A stretch of DNA of 64,000 bases, taken from NCBI GenBank assembly GCA_014155875.1, contig JACEFZ010027051.1:51644-115643 (forward strand), in the 5' to 3' direction. Below are positions 43,862 to 54,368 of the stretch, piece after piece. Both the position numbers and the translations under genes were made by a program. The first letter of the stretch is position 1; the number at the start of each line of letters is the position of its first letter. The stretch comes from Cepaea nemoralis. Taxonomy: Eukaryota > Mollusca > Gastropoda > Stylommatophora > Helicidae. Under the pieces are notes generated by a model. It had not been told where the DNA came from. It did not search any database and was given only the letters and a program-made list of their open reading frames with translations.

Positions 43862-44115
43862 TGCCGGCTTCGTGGCTTAGAGGTTATGACTTTTCTCCGT
43901 AATATCGTATACTCTCGTCAGGTAACGTGATGACGGTTCAAATCAGCAGTGGTTCGAATCGCATCGGTAACTTACGGGGTATGTGAGCCGGCCGCTCAGA
44001 AAGCAATGGCAAATTACTGAGCGTAATCTTGCCAAGAGATCAACATACAGCTGAAAGATGCTGGTGTTGACAGCTAAGTCCTGTAAAAAAGGATATGCTA
44101 AAAAATAAGATAATA
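43862..44115 (+). mobile_element. tRNA-derived SINE (plus), reference copy
   Basis: The head has A-box-like TTCGTGGCTTAGAGGTTATG at about 43868 and B-box GTGGTTCGAATCGCATCGG at about 43950. The body is GAGCCGGCCGCTCAGAAAGC, AATGGCAAATTACTGAGCGT, ATGCTGGTGTTGACAGC and TAAGTCCTGTAAAAAAGG. It is the most complete copy of the SINE family in the window and defines the body that is tandemly repeated in the Polinton arms. Confidence 0.75.
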
Positions 44116-44393
44116 AAAATAGACTGTATGTAGCTGTTTAGTGAGTTTTGGCCGTTTCTGGACTCTCCTCTTCTTCTGTGTCAATGGCGACAAATAATTT
44201 TCTTATCAATACGTTGTCATCTTCCTCTGTCGTCTGTCCTTGGCCTTTTGTCTTCACGTGGGGCTGTCAGGTGTGTTCACTTTCTTTGGTGTAGCTATGG
44301 GAGAATCATACTCTTCACTATCGCTGTTTTTCTCATTGGCACCTTTCCGTCTTGACAGACGATAGTTTGGTACATTGTGCTTCAAAAAGGCTT

Positions 44394-44600
44394 AATAACT
44401 ACGACCCATGGCGGTGGCGAGTGTAGCTGGTAAGGCCAACTCTTGCTGCAAATGTTTGCCCACAGTAGGTGTAAACTTTCCTCTGGAGTGAACTGGGCAG
44501 GCCGAGAGAGGGATCATGCTGCATGGGCAACACATGATCTCTATATTTTAGCCCAGGCTTTGTGCTATGGAGAGGCAATAACTCCATCCCTGGTCTTAAC
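44394..44600 (-). mobile_element. LINE C-terminal zinc-finger tail fragment
   Basis: Minus-strand frame ending YCGQTFAARVGLTSYTRHRH and a stop near 44399. The pattern C..C...F.ARVGL.SH.R.H is the tail finger of the LINE-E type (compare CPHCQRTFRAKIGLISHLRT at about 59406). Only the last 60 codons remain. Confidence 0.5.
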
Positions 44601-44639
44601 CGGTCTCGGAATCAAAGCGAGAGGCAACTGTTACGGGTT

Positions 44640-46640
44640 ATAAGTCCTTGTCAGTTGGCGAAGACATGGGGTGCCACGCGTTGCCTCTGACGGTGGGAGA
44701 CACCTACAGGTGTCACTGATCAGCTACCGCCCGACTCAAGCTGGGCAGCCCCCAGCCAATTGGGTGCTGCTCCGCCACAGCCTGCCTGCTTCAATGGGTG
44801 CTTGGGGCTAGGACAAAATCTGAATCGCAGGCTGTAAAACCAATGCACCAGGTACTAATAAAAAGAATAGAAACCTCAAGCTACGGCTTGCAACCTGGAA
44901 CGTGAGAAGTGTCCAGGATTTTCCACTTACTTGACAAATATTGACGATGTGAGAAAACCGGCTGTGATTGATGCTGAACTCAGTCGTCTTAGCATTGATA
45001 TTGCTGGCCTGCAGGAGACTCGCCTCGCTGAGGAAGGGTCACTCAGGGAAAACAATTACACCTTTTTTTTTGGAAGGGAAGAGGGCAGGCAGAAAAAAGG
45101 CAACATGGTGTGGGCTTTGCAGTGAAGAATTCGCTACTGGGAATGATTGATATCCCAGCTGGAGGTAATGAAAGATTATCATCACTGCGCTTGGCAACCT
45201 CTTGTGGATTTGCCACCATTCTCACTGTATATGCACCGACACTCGCTTCCTCTGATGATGTGAAGGATACGTTCTATGAGCAGCTAGACTGCGATCAAGG
45301 CAGTTCCAAAATCCGACTACATTTATATGCTCGGTGATTTCAATGCTCGTGTGGGCAAAGACTCGAGTTCATGGCCAGTGTGCCTTGGAAAATACAACAT
45401 CGGACGCATGAATGATAATGGGCAAAGGCTGCTGGAGCATTGCACTAGAAATGACCTATGTATTACAAACTCCTTTTTTGAAATAAAAGAGATGCATAAG
45501 GTCACATGGTAACATCCAAGATCCAGCCATTGGCATCAGCTGGACTTCATTATCACACGGAGACAACATCTGAACCATACATCATTAACTCGAAATTACC
45601 ACAGTGCTGACTGTGATACAGATCATTCTTTGGTTGTTGCAAGGGTTAGACTGGGACCAAAGAGAATCTACACAGCTAAACACAAGTCTAGCAACAGGAT
45701 TAATATTACTAACACTCACGATCCTGGAAAGTGCTTTGAATTTCAACAGCAACTTGAAGACGCTTTCAATGATACATCAGAAAATTGTATAGTAAATGAT
45801 AAATGGAGTAAACTTAAGGAAACTATTTATAAAACAGCGGTAGGGGTTTACGGCACTGTGGATCATAAGAGGCAGGAATGGTTTGCGGCAAACAGCCAAA
45901 TACTGCAGCCCTTGATTGATAAGAAGAAGATAGCTCTCTTAAGAAACAAGGAAAGACCAACGCGTAACACTCTGAGTGAGCTGATGCAAGCGAGGAAAGA
46001 TGTACAAAAGGCTGCCAGGCAGTGTGCGAATGACTATTGGATCAAGTTATGTGAGTCCATTCAAATCGCAAGTGATAAGGGAAACATCAGAAGCATGTAT
46101 GAAGGGATAAAGAAAGCCTGTGGTCCAATGATCAAAAGAAGTGCACCGCTGAAAACCTTGACTGGAGAAATCATCACTGATAAGAAACAGCAGATGGATA
46201 GATGGGTCGAGCACTATTTAGAGCTTTACTCAAGTGAGACCAAACTAGCGGATGATGCCCTCAACGCCATAGAGGCCCTCCCAACTCTTGACCACCTGGA
46301 TACACTTCCCACTATAACAGAAGTTAAGTGTGCTATAAATGAGCTTGCATCTGGCAAGGCTCCAGGTAAGGATGGGATTCCAATAGAGGTAATCAGGAGT
46401 GGGCAAGACACACTCGCTCTACAGATCCACCAGCTAATAGAGCTATGCTGGCGAGAAGGACAAGTCCCACGGGATTTCAAAGATTCAAACATCATAATGC
46501 TGTACAAGAACAAGGGAGATCGGAGTGACTGTAACAACTACAGGGGTATCTCACTTCTGTGTATTGTTGGGAAAGTATTTGCCAGAATTGTCCTGCACAG
46601 ACTTCTAGTCCTAGGAGATCAAGTCTGGAACAAGACAAGC
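44640..46640 (+). mobile_element. LINE-E: 5' half of a non-LTR retrotransposon
   Basis: A leader (44640-44870) is followed by an endonuclease: LRLATWNVRS, AGLQETRL, VYAPTLAS, MLGDFNARVGKDSS, HWHQLDFIITRR and CDTDHSLVVARV. Three frameshifts interrupt it, the first near 44920 and another in the T8 run at 45064-45071. The EN-RT linker and first RT blocks read openly at 45630-46676. The copy stops about 46610, in RT block 2, so it is truncated at the 3' side, which is unusual for LINEs and implies a later deletion or insertion. Confidence 0.8.
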
Positions 46641-46676
46641 TGCAGAAGCTGCCAGATCAGCAAAGCAATGCTCTAA
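45630..46676 (+). CDS. LINE-E ORF segment, EN-RT linker and RT N-terminus (348 aa)
   Basis: A 348-codon frame. The final part carries ELASGKAPGKDGIPIEVIRS (about residue 240), PRDFKDSNIIMLYKNKGDRS and NNYRGISLLCIVGKVFARIV, which are RT blocks 0-2. The palm is absent because the element stops here. The last 30 residues are out of the element. Confidence 0.75.
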   Translation: MVVARVRLGPKRIYTAKHKSSNRINITNTHDPGKCFEFQQQLEDAFNDTSENCIVNDKWSKLKETIYKTAVGVYGTVDHKRQEWFAANSQILQPLIDKKKIALLRNKERPTRNTLSELMQARKDVQKAARQCANDYWIKLCESIQIASDKGNIRSMYEGIKKACGPMIKRSAPLKTLTGEIITDKKQQMDRWVEHYLELYSSETKLADDALNAIEALPTLDHLDTLPTITEVKCAINELASGKAPGKDGIPIEVIRSGQDTLALQIHQLIELCWREGQVPRDFKDSNIIMLYKNKGDRSDCNNYRGISLLCIVGKVFARIVLHRLLVLGDQVWNKTSCRSCQISKAML

Positions 46677-46900
46677 CTGTCCGCCTGTCGGAGCTTCGAT
46701 CCTAGACCAGCTGCAAACCAAGGCTTAGGGCCTGGTCTGCCCTGCCATGACTTATTTTGTCTTTCGGTTGCATTCCTTGCACCAGGATAAGGCTAGTACC
46801 CTCCCAATTGTGCTCCTCCGCCCGAAGCCGATGGCACAATGTGAGGTGTCGGGTTTGGTAAGCGCCGCCTAACATTCGGCGCTGACAGAAAGCAGGTAGT
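46641..46900. other. Unassigned sequence before the LTR element
   Basis: No gene is recognised. It has a small perfect hairpin, GCGCCG..CGGCGC (46862-46882), followed by GCTGACA, the same seven bases that end the LTR at 47451. Confidence 0.4.
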
Positions 46901-47451
46901 ACACCAGACAGGAGAGACACCGAGTACTATTAATAGCCTCACAAGGAGACACATTTGTGTCAGACCAGAGGTCGATAAGTACAGATGAGCGAGGGCTTTC
47001 CCCAAGCAATTGGGTAGCTGGTCCTTGCGAGTAACCGTGATATGCCAGGTTACTCGAACTCACCAGCCGGTGTGCTGGCAAGACCAGGCACGCAATAATA
47101 GCTACTGCACGGAGAGTAAAGTGTCCGTGCTTGTCCACGCAATGTGTAGCGTGTGGACAGACTGACTGGAGACGGTAGAGAGAGAGCAGACGTATCCTTG
47201 ACCAATGCGATAGCTTTCTAGGCCATAGGCAAACATAGGGCTGTTCATTTAGATTGTGAAATGCTAGCATCATCTATCATCACGTTAATGCATTCATGTT
47301 GTGTAATGATGATGAAACATAACGCTCGTAGAGCCATTCAAATGTCGGCTCTGAATAAATTGCATTCCTTTCGCAAATGTCATGAATTGTTATTTCGTGC
47401 AGTGCGAAAGTAGCGGAGTCTTGAGAAGCTGCAGCGCACAAGTCGCTGACA
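46901..47451 (+). repeat. 5' LTR
   Basis: It begins to match the 3' LTR at ACACCAGACAGGAG and ends GTCGCTGACA. The first 60 bp of the 3' LTR (from TGTCAGC) have no counterpart here, so its 5' end seems replaced or lost. It contains AATAAATTGCATTCC, a possible poly(A) signal, near 47355. Confidence 0.85.
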
Positions 47452-47705
47452 GGCTAGACCCCGAATTGGTGTCAGAAGACAGTGAACCAACGCCAGCGGC
47501 GAATTGGTGTCAGAAGACAGTGAACCAACGCCAGCGGCGAATTGGTGTCAAACACAAGGAATAAACACCAGTAGACCCCGAATTGGTGTCAGAACACAGG
47601 GAATAAACACCAGTAGACCCCGAATTGGTGTCAGAACACAGGGAATAAACACAAGTAGACCCCGAATTGGTGTCAGAACACAGCGAACCAACGCCAGCAG
47701 TACAA
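47452..47705 (+). repeat. Six-fold primer-binding-site-like repeat
   Basis: Immediately after the LTR, GAATTGGTGTCAGAA or a close variant occurs six times, at 47463, 47501, 47539, 47580, 47622 and 47664 (spacing 38, 38, 41, 42 and 42 bp). TTGGTGTCAGAA is the kind of sequence Gypsy elements place beside the 5' LTR to bind the tRNA primer. Most elements have one. Confidence 0.8.
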
Positions 47706-48722
47706 TTACTGTCAGATTACAATGAACGTTTCTGAGCAGTCATAGCAGGCAGTTGTGGTAATATTCAACGAGCAGTTAACGCCAACATGCAAATGGTATT
47801 ATAAACCACTGAACGAACACTAGCTATCGATTGATATTACAAAAGTGTGAACCAGCATCAGTTCAATGCACGTTTCAACAATATTGCTGTGTGATATATT
47901 GCAAAGTAATACAAATTTGTTTCAATACATGCCATAAATAATTTTTTTCCTTGTGGTAAATTATACGATCGCCATTTTGTGGAGTGTGGACCACCATTGA
48001 GTCACATTAGATCGGTAAAGTGTGAAATTCTACCAATATTATTCAGAAAGTGTGTTATTATACTAAAAGCAATTGAAATGTATAAAATCATCAGTGAACA
48101 TTACCATCGTAACCACCGTGTACATTTCATTGCGTGTGATACAGCCATCAATGTCACCATTCTACGAAATCAGTAAATAGTTTAGCGACGAACTGCAGCC
48201 TAGAACGAAGGTACGCCAGAGTCAAGCAGCGAAGACAAGACGACATTGACGGCCATACGACTAATCATCTCATTTATCATCTAACAATCATTCAGACGAT
48301 CATATCATTCATCATTAATACCATTTATCACTATTTAGCACATTTTCATTCATCATTCGCATGAAATAGGAGATTGTATTAACAAACTTGATGAAATATG
48401 AAATATTTGATAAAATATGATGAATTGTGAGCTTGTATTTACAACTTAAGCGTGTGTCTATTTTTGCTGCTCTACTAACCAGAAGCAGCCCGTGTGTTAT
48501 CAAATCAAACCAGTGTGTAGTGTGAAAGACTGCGGTGGAACATCCCAAGTACCGTACTTTCCAACAAATTAGATGAGTATATTTTCCGAATATTTTGGTA
48601 TGCTCTAACTTAATCATGCATCTTCTTTTCCAGCGAAAAGATGTACACTTACTAACACATGATTGTAAACTATTCTGTGCATATTATTGTATTATCATTT
48701 TGAACTAACATTACGCCACAAA
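47706..48722. other. LTR-element leader, non-coding
   Basis: One kilobase between the PBS repeats and gag. No protein motif is visible. ATG codons are followed by short frames only. Confidence 0.6.
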
Positions 48723-48735
48723 ATGGCGTCACTAA

Positions 48736-49470
48736 ATGAATGTATCCAGGCAGGCATCGCAATGGGCCACTACTGGAGATAAGCTAGAAAAGTGGACGGA
48801 TCAAAAGTATAAAGAAGAAATAGCTCGCATGGAAAAGAAAGCTGCTCTTGAAAGAGACGAAAGAGCATTAGAAAGGCAACATCAAAAAGAAATGAAAGAG
48901 GTCGAGGAAATTACCAAACAGAAACAATTGGAGTCAGATCAAATTATCAAACAAAAACAGTTAGACGTAGACCAATTATCAAACAGAAACAGTAGACTAG
49001 AGCATGCTACCAAACAAAAGCAGATACAAGTAGATTCTGAAACTAGACTAAAGATGAAAGAAATGGAGGTAGATTCTAACATACAAATAGCCTCTAGCAA
49101 ACAAAAGAGCCAAGAAGAACAGAACAAATTTAGTAAGTACAAGGGCCTTATCAAACCATACACTGTAGGTGATTCAATCAGCGCATGGACTGAAAATATA
49201 GAGTTCCAACTAAAAACACAGAAAATACCTTTAGAGGATTGGGCAATGATTTACATGAGGAACCTGAGTGGGGAGCCTTTAAAAGTAATAGAATCCATAC
49301 CTACAGATCTTAGAAACAATTACCAGTACATACACGATAGGATAATGCAACATTTTCTTTTGGACGCTACTGGCTATCAAATTCAATTCTCACAGATTAA
49401 ACCAAAAGCAACTGAAACTTTCTTAGACTACATTTCTAACGTGCAGAGCACATTTAAAAAAGTGGACTAA
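48736..49470 (+). CDS. gag: gag-like protein (244 aa), frameshifted at both ends
   Basis: A charged N-terminal half with heptad-like KQKQLE/D repeats (about residues 20-135) predicts a long coiled coil. It is followed by a capsid-like helical part (YKGLIKPYTVGDSISAWTEN near 140, LEDWAMIYMRNLSGEPL, FLDYISNVQ). It would form the particle shell. An ATG at 48723 (MASLNECIQAGIAMG) looks like the true start but needs a one-base shift. At the 3' end an A6 run (TTTAAAAAAGTGGACTAAAG) shifts into the next frame, where KWTKAAKVGNSYEKLEE joins the following ORF. This could be an error, decay or programmed shifting. Confidence 0.7.
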   Translation: MNVSRQASQWATTGDKLEKWTDQKYKEEIARMEKKAALERDERALERQHQKEMKEVEEITKQKQLESDQIIKQKQLDVDQLSNRNSRLEHATKQKQIQVDSETRLKMKEMEVDSNIQIASSKQKSQEEQNKFSKYKGLIKPYTVGDSISAWTENIEFQLKTQKIPLEDWAMIYMRNLSGEPLKVIESIPTDLRNNYQYIHDRIMQHFLLDATGYQIQFSQIKPKATETFLDYISNVQSTFKKVD

Positions 49471-49513
49471 AGCGGCTAAGGTAGGTAACAGCTATGAAAA
49501 ACTAGAAGAACTA

Positions 49514-51817
49514 ATGGTAATGGACAAAGTCGTTTCTACAGTGCCTACCCCTTTTGCTAAATTCTTACAACAGTCAGATATTGATTCCATTCAACAATTA
49601 GAGAAACGGGGGTCAGCTTATTTTTCCTCTAATCGGGACATATTTAAAACTACATCATATGACACAGAAATTACAGCTTTTGCAAATAGAGTCCCTGATA
49701 GATCCTACAAGCAGAAAGATTACAGTAAGAATGACAAAACACCTCAGAAACCACCTCGATGTAATTATTGCAATCTTTTTCATCCAACTTATTCAATGTG
49801 TGATAAGAACCCCACATATCCCGCACACCTAGAACAAGTGTTAAAGAAGCAAGAAAGCAGAAGATCATCGTTTAAACGTGCTGTAAAATGTTATTTTTGT
49901 TCAAGTTATGGCCACTATAGCAATAAATGTCTTGGGAGACAGAGAATGAAGGCAAACAACGCAGCCCTCATCGATACATCATCAGACGATGAGAGTGACA
50001 TAGATCCCGAACTTGTCAATGTATTGCCAACGAATGAATGTCAGAATGTATCATCAGTAACCGATATTTTAGACTTTAAGACGTGTAAAGTATGCCAGCA
50101 GTTTCATGCGGAGGGGAGATTGAAATGTGGACACATAATATCATGTTCAAATGAAGAAGCTAATGCAGTATGTGCCTCCAGAGGTAACCTTGAGTTCTAC
50201 GATGCACTGGTCAATGGTAAACCATGCCAATATTTGGTTGATAGCGGAAGCACTCTACTGGGTTTAAGGAGAGAACTTGCTAGAACAGAAGATTATACGG
50301 GTGAATTTGTCAAATGCCGTACTTTCTCGGGCACCATCGAGAAATATCCACTGGCAAAAGCGCATATCAATACCCCGTTCCTTACCGGCACATTTACGTG
50401 CGCTATCCTCCAAGATCCTTGTACAGATCTTATTTTAGGATGTCTTGATGCATTGAAAGAATGTAAAGACGACAACATAAAAGCCTGGAATGAAACACAC
50501 ATGGTCGACGCTGTAACTAAGTCAGATACAGAAACAAGTTATACTGACTTACAAAATGAAACACTACAGCTATTAACACCAAGTGGTGCAGATACCAACA
50601 ATACTCGCCAAAAATTGAGCGAGGTACAAAGCACCGACCAAACACTCACACCGTATTTTAACTTGTTGTGTGAGCGAAAGAAAGTTTCTAAAACTTCTTC
50701 CTGGTACTTTAAAAAGGTTAACGGAATTCTCATGCGTTATTACACATATAATAACCATGAAATTCAGCAGACGGTGTTACCTGTAACATACCGACAAAAG
50801 GTGCTAAAAATCGCACATTCACCACCGTTTGCTGAACATTTGGCCTATCATAAAACGCGAGCCAGAATTCTATCACAATTTTACTGGCCGAAATTCTGTT
50901 CGGACATAAAATCTTTCTGTCGCTCTTGTATTGTGTGTCAACATCGTGTACGAAAGAAAAAGCATGTAAAGGCCGTAGTGCAACGGTCAGTGATAGCATC
51001 TAGACCACTTGAGAGTATAGCGGTCGATATTACTGGACCCCTAATGCAGGTGTCGAGTAATGGAAACCATAACTATCCAAACAAGGGTACTAAAACGATT
51101 CACCTTAAACCAAACCAAAAGGTTGTGATTCAACTAACTGATAAACATAATATGGTACTAACATGTTGCCAAGGGCCTCTCAACGTTGAACTCAAAATAT
51201 CAGATGCGGATCATGAAATATCGATAAAAGAACACTTAGAGATATTTCATATCAACATCCTGAAACCATACGTTTCACAACAAGTACAACAGACAGACGA
51301 ACAGATTGCACCAACACCAAGCAATGAGACAACAGATATACACAACTCAACTTCACTAGATAGAGCGACACACAACAGCGACAACGCAAACACACTTAGC
51401 CAGATAACAGCACACATAACTAGTTGCACAACAGTAGTGGACGAGATGGAACTACCAGTTCCTACAGTAAACGCAACTGCGACAAATATCTCGACATATA
51501 GAAATAACATATGCAGTCAGACGAAAGACGGGACAAAACACCTACTGAAACGTCGACAGGTCTTCGACAGGTTAAGATTGTTTGGACTCACAGCGAAGCC
51601 GTCCAAAGTAGAGTTGGGCATGGAACAAATTGACTTCCTGGGTCATACCATCTGCAGGGGCCAATTGAAAACTGATGACAGAATCGTCACTAAGATTCTG
51701 AATTTGACAATGCCAACGACCAAGAAACAGGTCCGAAGTTTACTGGGTCTGGTAAACTACTATAGTAAATTCATTCCAACCTGGCGGAAATCACCAGTGT
51801 TTTTTCTAACATCTTAA
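49514..51817 (+). CDS. pol: gag-pol ORF: CCHC, protease, integrase remnant, RT thumb (767 aa)
   Basis: Domains in order are a Cys-rich CNYCNLFHPTYSMC (about 90), a CCHC knuckle CYFCSSYGHYSNKC (about 126), protease active site YLVDSGSTLLG (about 240), and integrase HHCC finger AEHLAYHKTR...FYWPKFC..CRSCIVCQ (about 440-476). The integrase core start PLESIAVDITGPL (about 496) has the first catalytic Asp only. The frame then jumps to an integrase C-terminal domain (LKPNQKVVIQ, GPLNVELKIS, FHINILKPY), a linker, and an RT thumb (QIDFLGHTIC, KKQVRSLLGLVNYYSKFIP). The second and third integrase catalytic residues and the RT YxDD box are missing, yet the frame remains open. A one-base shift near 51775 ends it. 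Confidence 0.82.
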   Translation: MVMDKVVSTVPTPFAKFLQQSDIDSIQQLEKRGSAYFSSNRDIFKTTSYDTEITAFANRVPDRSYKQKDYSKNDKTPQKPPRCNYCNLFHPTYSMCDKNPTYPAHLEQVLKKQESRRSSFKRAVKCYFCSSYGHYSNKCLGRQRMKANNAALIDTSSDDESDIDPELVNVLPTNECQNVSSVTDILDFKTCKVCQQFHAEGRLKCGHIISCSNEEANAVCASRGNLEFYDALVNGKPCQYLVDSGSTLLGLRRELARTEDYTGEFVKCRTFSGTIEKYPLAKAHINTPFLTGTFTCAILQDPCTDLILGCLDALKECKDDNIKAWNETHMVDAVTKSDTETSYTDLQNETLQLLTPSGADTNNTRQKLSEVQSTDQTLTPYFNLLCERKKVSKTSSWYFKKVNGILMRYYTYNNHEIQQTVLPVTYRQKVLKIAHSPPFAEHLAYHKTRARILSQFYWPKFCSDIKSFCRSCIVCQHRVRKKKHVKAVVQRSVIASRPLESIAVDITGPLMQVSSNGNHNYPNKGTKTIHLKPNQKVVIQLTDKHNMVLTCCQGPLNVELKISDADHEISIKEHLEIFHINILKPYVSQQVQQTDEQIAPTPSNETTDIHNSTSLDRATHNSDNANTLSQITAHITSCTTVVDEMELPVPTVNATATNISTYRNNICSQTKDGTKHLLKRRQVFDRLRLFGLTAKPSKVELGMEQIDFLGHTICRGQLKTDDRIVTKILNLTMPTTKKQVRSLLGLVNYYSKFIPTWRKSPVFFLTS

Positions 51818-51837
51818 AAGCTTCGGCTAAGTTATCT

Positions 51838-52359
51838 GTGAAAGATGCACGATTAATTAGTGCGTTATCAAAATTGAAACATTTTTTCAGCGTTCCACCT
51901 ATCCTTCGTATGCCTAATCCAAAACTCACTTATTTCTTACGCACAGATGCGAGTGCCATATCCATATCTGGAATACTAGGACAGTTCTACGACGGGACGT
52001 TCCACCCCGTAATGTACGTAAGTCGCAAGATTACTCCTGCTGAAGGAAGATACTCAGCATCAGAATTGGAGGGCCTTAGTTTGATCTATTGCGTGAGAAA
52101 GTTTCACAGATTTTTGGCAGGAGCACAGTTTGTAATCCAATCCGATAACTCTCCATTGTCTGTGATGCAATCTGGACATCCTACCAACAATAGAATTTAC
52201 AGGTGGGCTTTGATTCTCCAAAATTACACATTTACCATCCAGCATTTAAAAGGGAGACTAAATACGATTGCAGACATTTTGAGTCGTCCTTCATCCATTC
52301 AAATACCTGAGTTAAAGGAAGGGATCGACCATACACCACCAGAAACAGTGACACTGTAA
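51838..52359 (+). CDS. RNase H domain of the LTR element, separate frame (173 aa)
   Basis: Continues pol in another frame: FLRTDASAISISGILGQF (first Asp), MYVSRKITPAEGRYSASELE (Glu), FVIQSDNSPL (Asp), LKGRLNTIADILSRPS (last Asp). All four acidic positions expected of a Gypsy RNase H are present. It degrades the RNA of RNA/DNA hybrids in reverse transcription. The stop is at 52359 with no integrase afterwards, which confirms that integrase precedes RT in this element. Confidence 0.8.
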   Translation: MKDARLISALSKLKHFFSVPPILRMPNPKLTYFLRTDASAISISGILGQFYDGTFHPVMYVSRKITPAEGRYSASELEGLSLIYCVRKFHRFLAGAQFVIQSDNSPLSVMQSGHPTNNRIYRWALILQNYTFTIQHLKGRLNTIADILSRPSSIQIPELKEGIDHTPPETVTL

Positions 52360-54350
52360 TGTTAGATAACCAAGTGCCATGTGTGGTGATTAAGACATAT
52401 CGTAAGTGCGTTATCATCGCCAGATATATAACTTGTGTGAATAGAACAGTGCTATGAGAAGTGTAACTAACAGACGCAGAATTAACATGCGCTGACACAC
52501 ACATAAGTCAGAATATGGGACTTAACGCCAAGAATACAGCGAACCCAGGCTAGACCCCGAATCTAGAATATATTGAACCAACGCTTAGACCCCGAATAAC
52601 ATTCCAGGGTTAGCTATGAACCTACATAATGTAGCAGGCAACTATATTAATACACTATCCTTCGAGGAGAGCATAAAAGACTTTGCCGGAATGAACTATG
52701 TTAGAATAGTCTACAAAGAGAATTGCTCCATCTTCACAACGCAGAGGAGGACGTCGACTTAGTGTAATTAGATATAGAAATGTAACTGTGATATATGTAC
52801 ATTATTATTTTATTTACAGTATCTATAACTTCATTTTCTATTATTTATTCTAATGCAAATTGTGTAAACGCATATATAACGTTATTTTCTTATTTGCGTA
52901 GTTAGAAATCACCATCATTTAATTAATAATCCATTTATTAAAACATCCATTATAGAAATACAATTATTAGATCTTATATTAGTTAATTAACTTATAATCA
53001 TTTATACATCCATTTAGCTAATATATCATTTCAAAACTAACACCAATCATTTAGGAATTAATATCATCTTTTTCACAAATAACATTTAAGGTAATTAACC
53101 CATTTTCTTAAATGAAAGTAGTATTAAATTATTTCCCTTGAGGGTAATTTAGGTCAGCACACCGAAGTATGGAAGTTACATAACAGGATCGGTAACAAAC
53201 CATCCTTATAACTATGTACATTTTTGTATAGAGATGACGCGTGCAAATAAAACGCACAGTCATTTGGCGTGATCACTGTTAAAATTTCAGCCAATCGTTT
53301 ATTGTATATATATATATATTGTTTATGTATGTAATACTATGAAACATATTTTAATGACGAGAGAATGATTGAGTGAAAGAATAGTATGAAAGGGTATGAA
53401 AGATGAATGAAAGAAGAGAAAATGCGAGGAGAGAATGCGAAAACTTAGTAAACATTGAAAGAAAGAGAGCGAGAGAGAAAGACAGCGGAAAAATTTTTTC
53501 CACCGCTGGAAAAGTCTTATTTGACTTGTCTGTGTCATCTGTGTATCCAATGTGATGTTGAGTTTTTTATGTGTGTTACAGCCACACTTTAACAGTGTAT
53601 ATAGAGAACGTACTTTGAGCTTCAGAAAGCGGAGTTGTGGTCACAAATAAAAATAACGAACGTTTGTAACCACAATAAACCGATTTGCGGCGCTCGAAGG
53701 AACACACACATTTAGTACACTAACGCATACACATGTTAGTTTATTAGAAAACACGCAAACAAACAGGAAAACGAACACAAAAAAAGTTGCACACACCATT
53801 CAGTTCAAAGAACAATAACTCTAAATTCAGGGGACACAATAAATTATTAGAAACCTAAATGTAACAGTGAATATAGCTTTTTCACATGCGGAAGCAAGAA
53901 GGTGAACAGTAGAGCTGTGTGTATAGAGTTGGAGGGGATATTAATGGGAACATGAACACTTGGTGCTCATGTGTTGTACTCATAATAGAGTCAACTTGTG
54001 TGTGGGTTGTCATTTCGGGCAATTGGAGGAACAGGTCAAGACGGAAGTCAATAGGTGAAAGTCAAAAGACATAGGGTCAAACGACAGAAGCCAGGACATA
54101 AGTCATAAGACAACGGTTTCCGGTTCACTACCAATCCCTAAGATATCTATAGAACCAACTATACTGAAACATGGGCTACTGAATTAGCCAAGTGAAAAGA
54201 TAGAACACTGTGAATGAAGGTAGAAGATATTGTTCTATCCCCAAACTAGAAAGTTCTATACTTATTGGAGATCTGACAAAATTGGGACAACCAATTTTTC
54301 TTTTGTGACCAGAAGTGTTACAAACATGAGAAAAAGGGAAGTAACACTTC
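52360..54350. other. Non-coding 2 kb between pol and the 3' LTR
   Basis: No envelope or other gene is visible. Near 52545-52595 two copies of TAGACCCCGAAT and a GAACCAACGC repeat words of the leader at 47452-47700, as if part of the leader was copied here. The rest is AT-rich. A (TA)5 tract lies near 53308. Confidence 0.6.
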
Positions 54351-54368
54351 GCGGAGAGGAGGGGACCC
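54350..54368 (+). promoter_or_regulatory. Polypurine tract of the LTR element
   Basis: CGCGGAGAGGAGGGGACCC directly precedes the TGTCAGC start of the 3' LTR and would prime plus-strand DNA synthesis. Confidence 0.55.
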
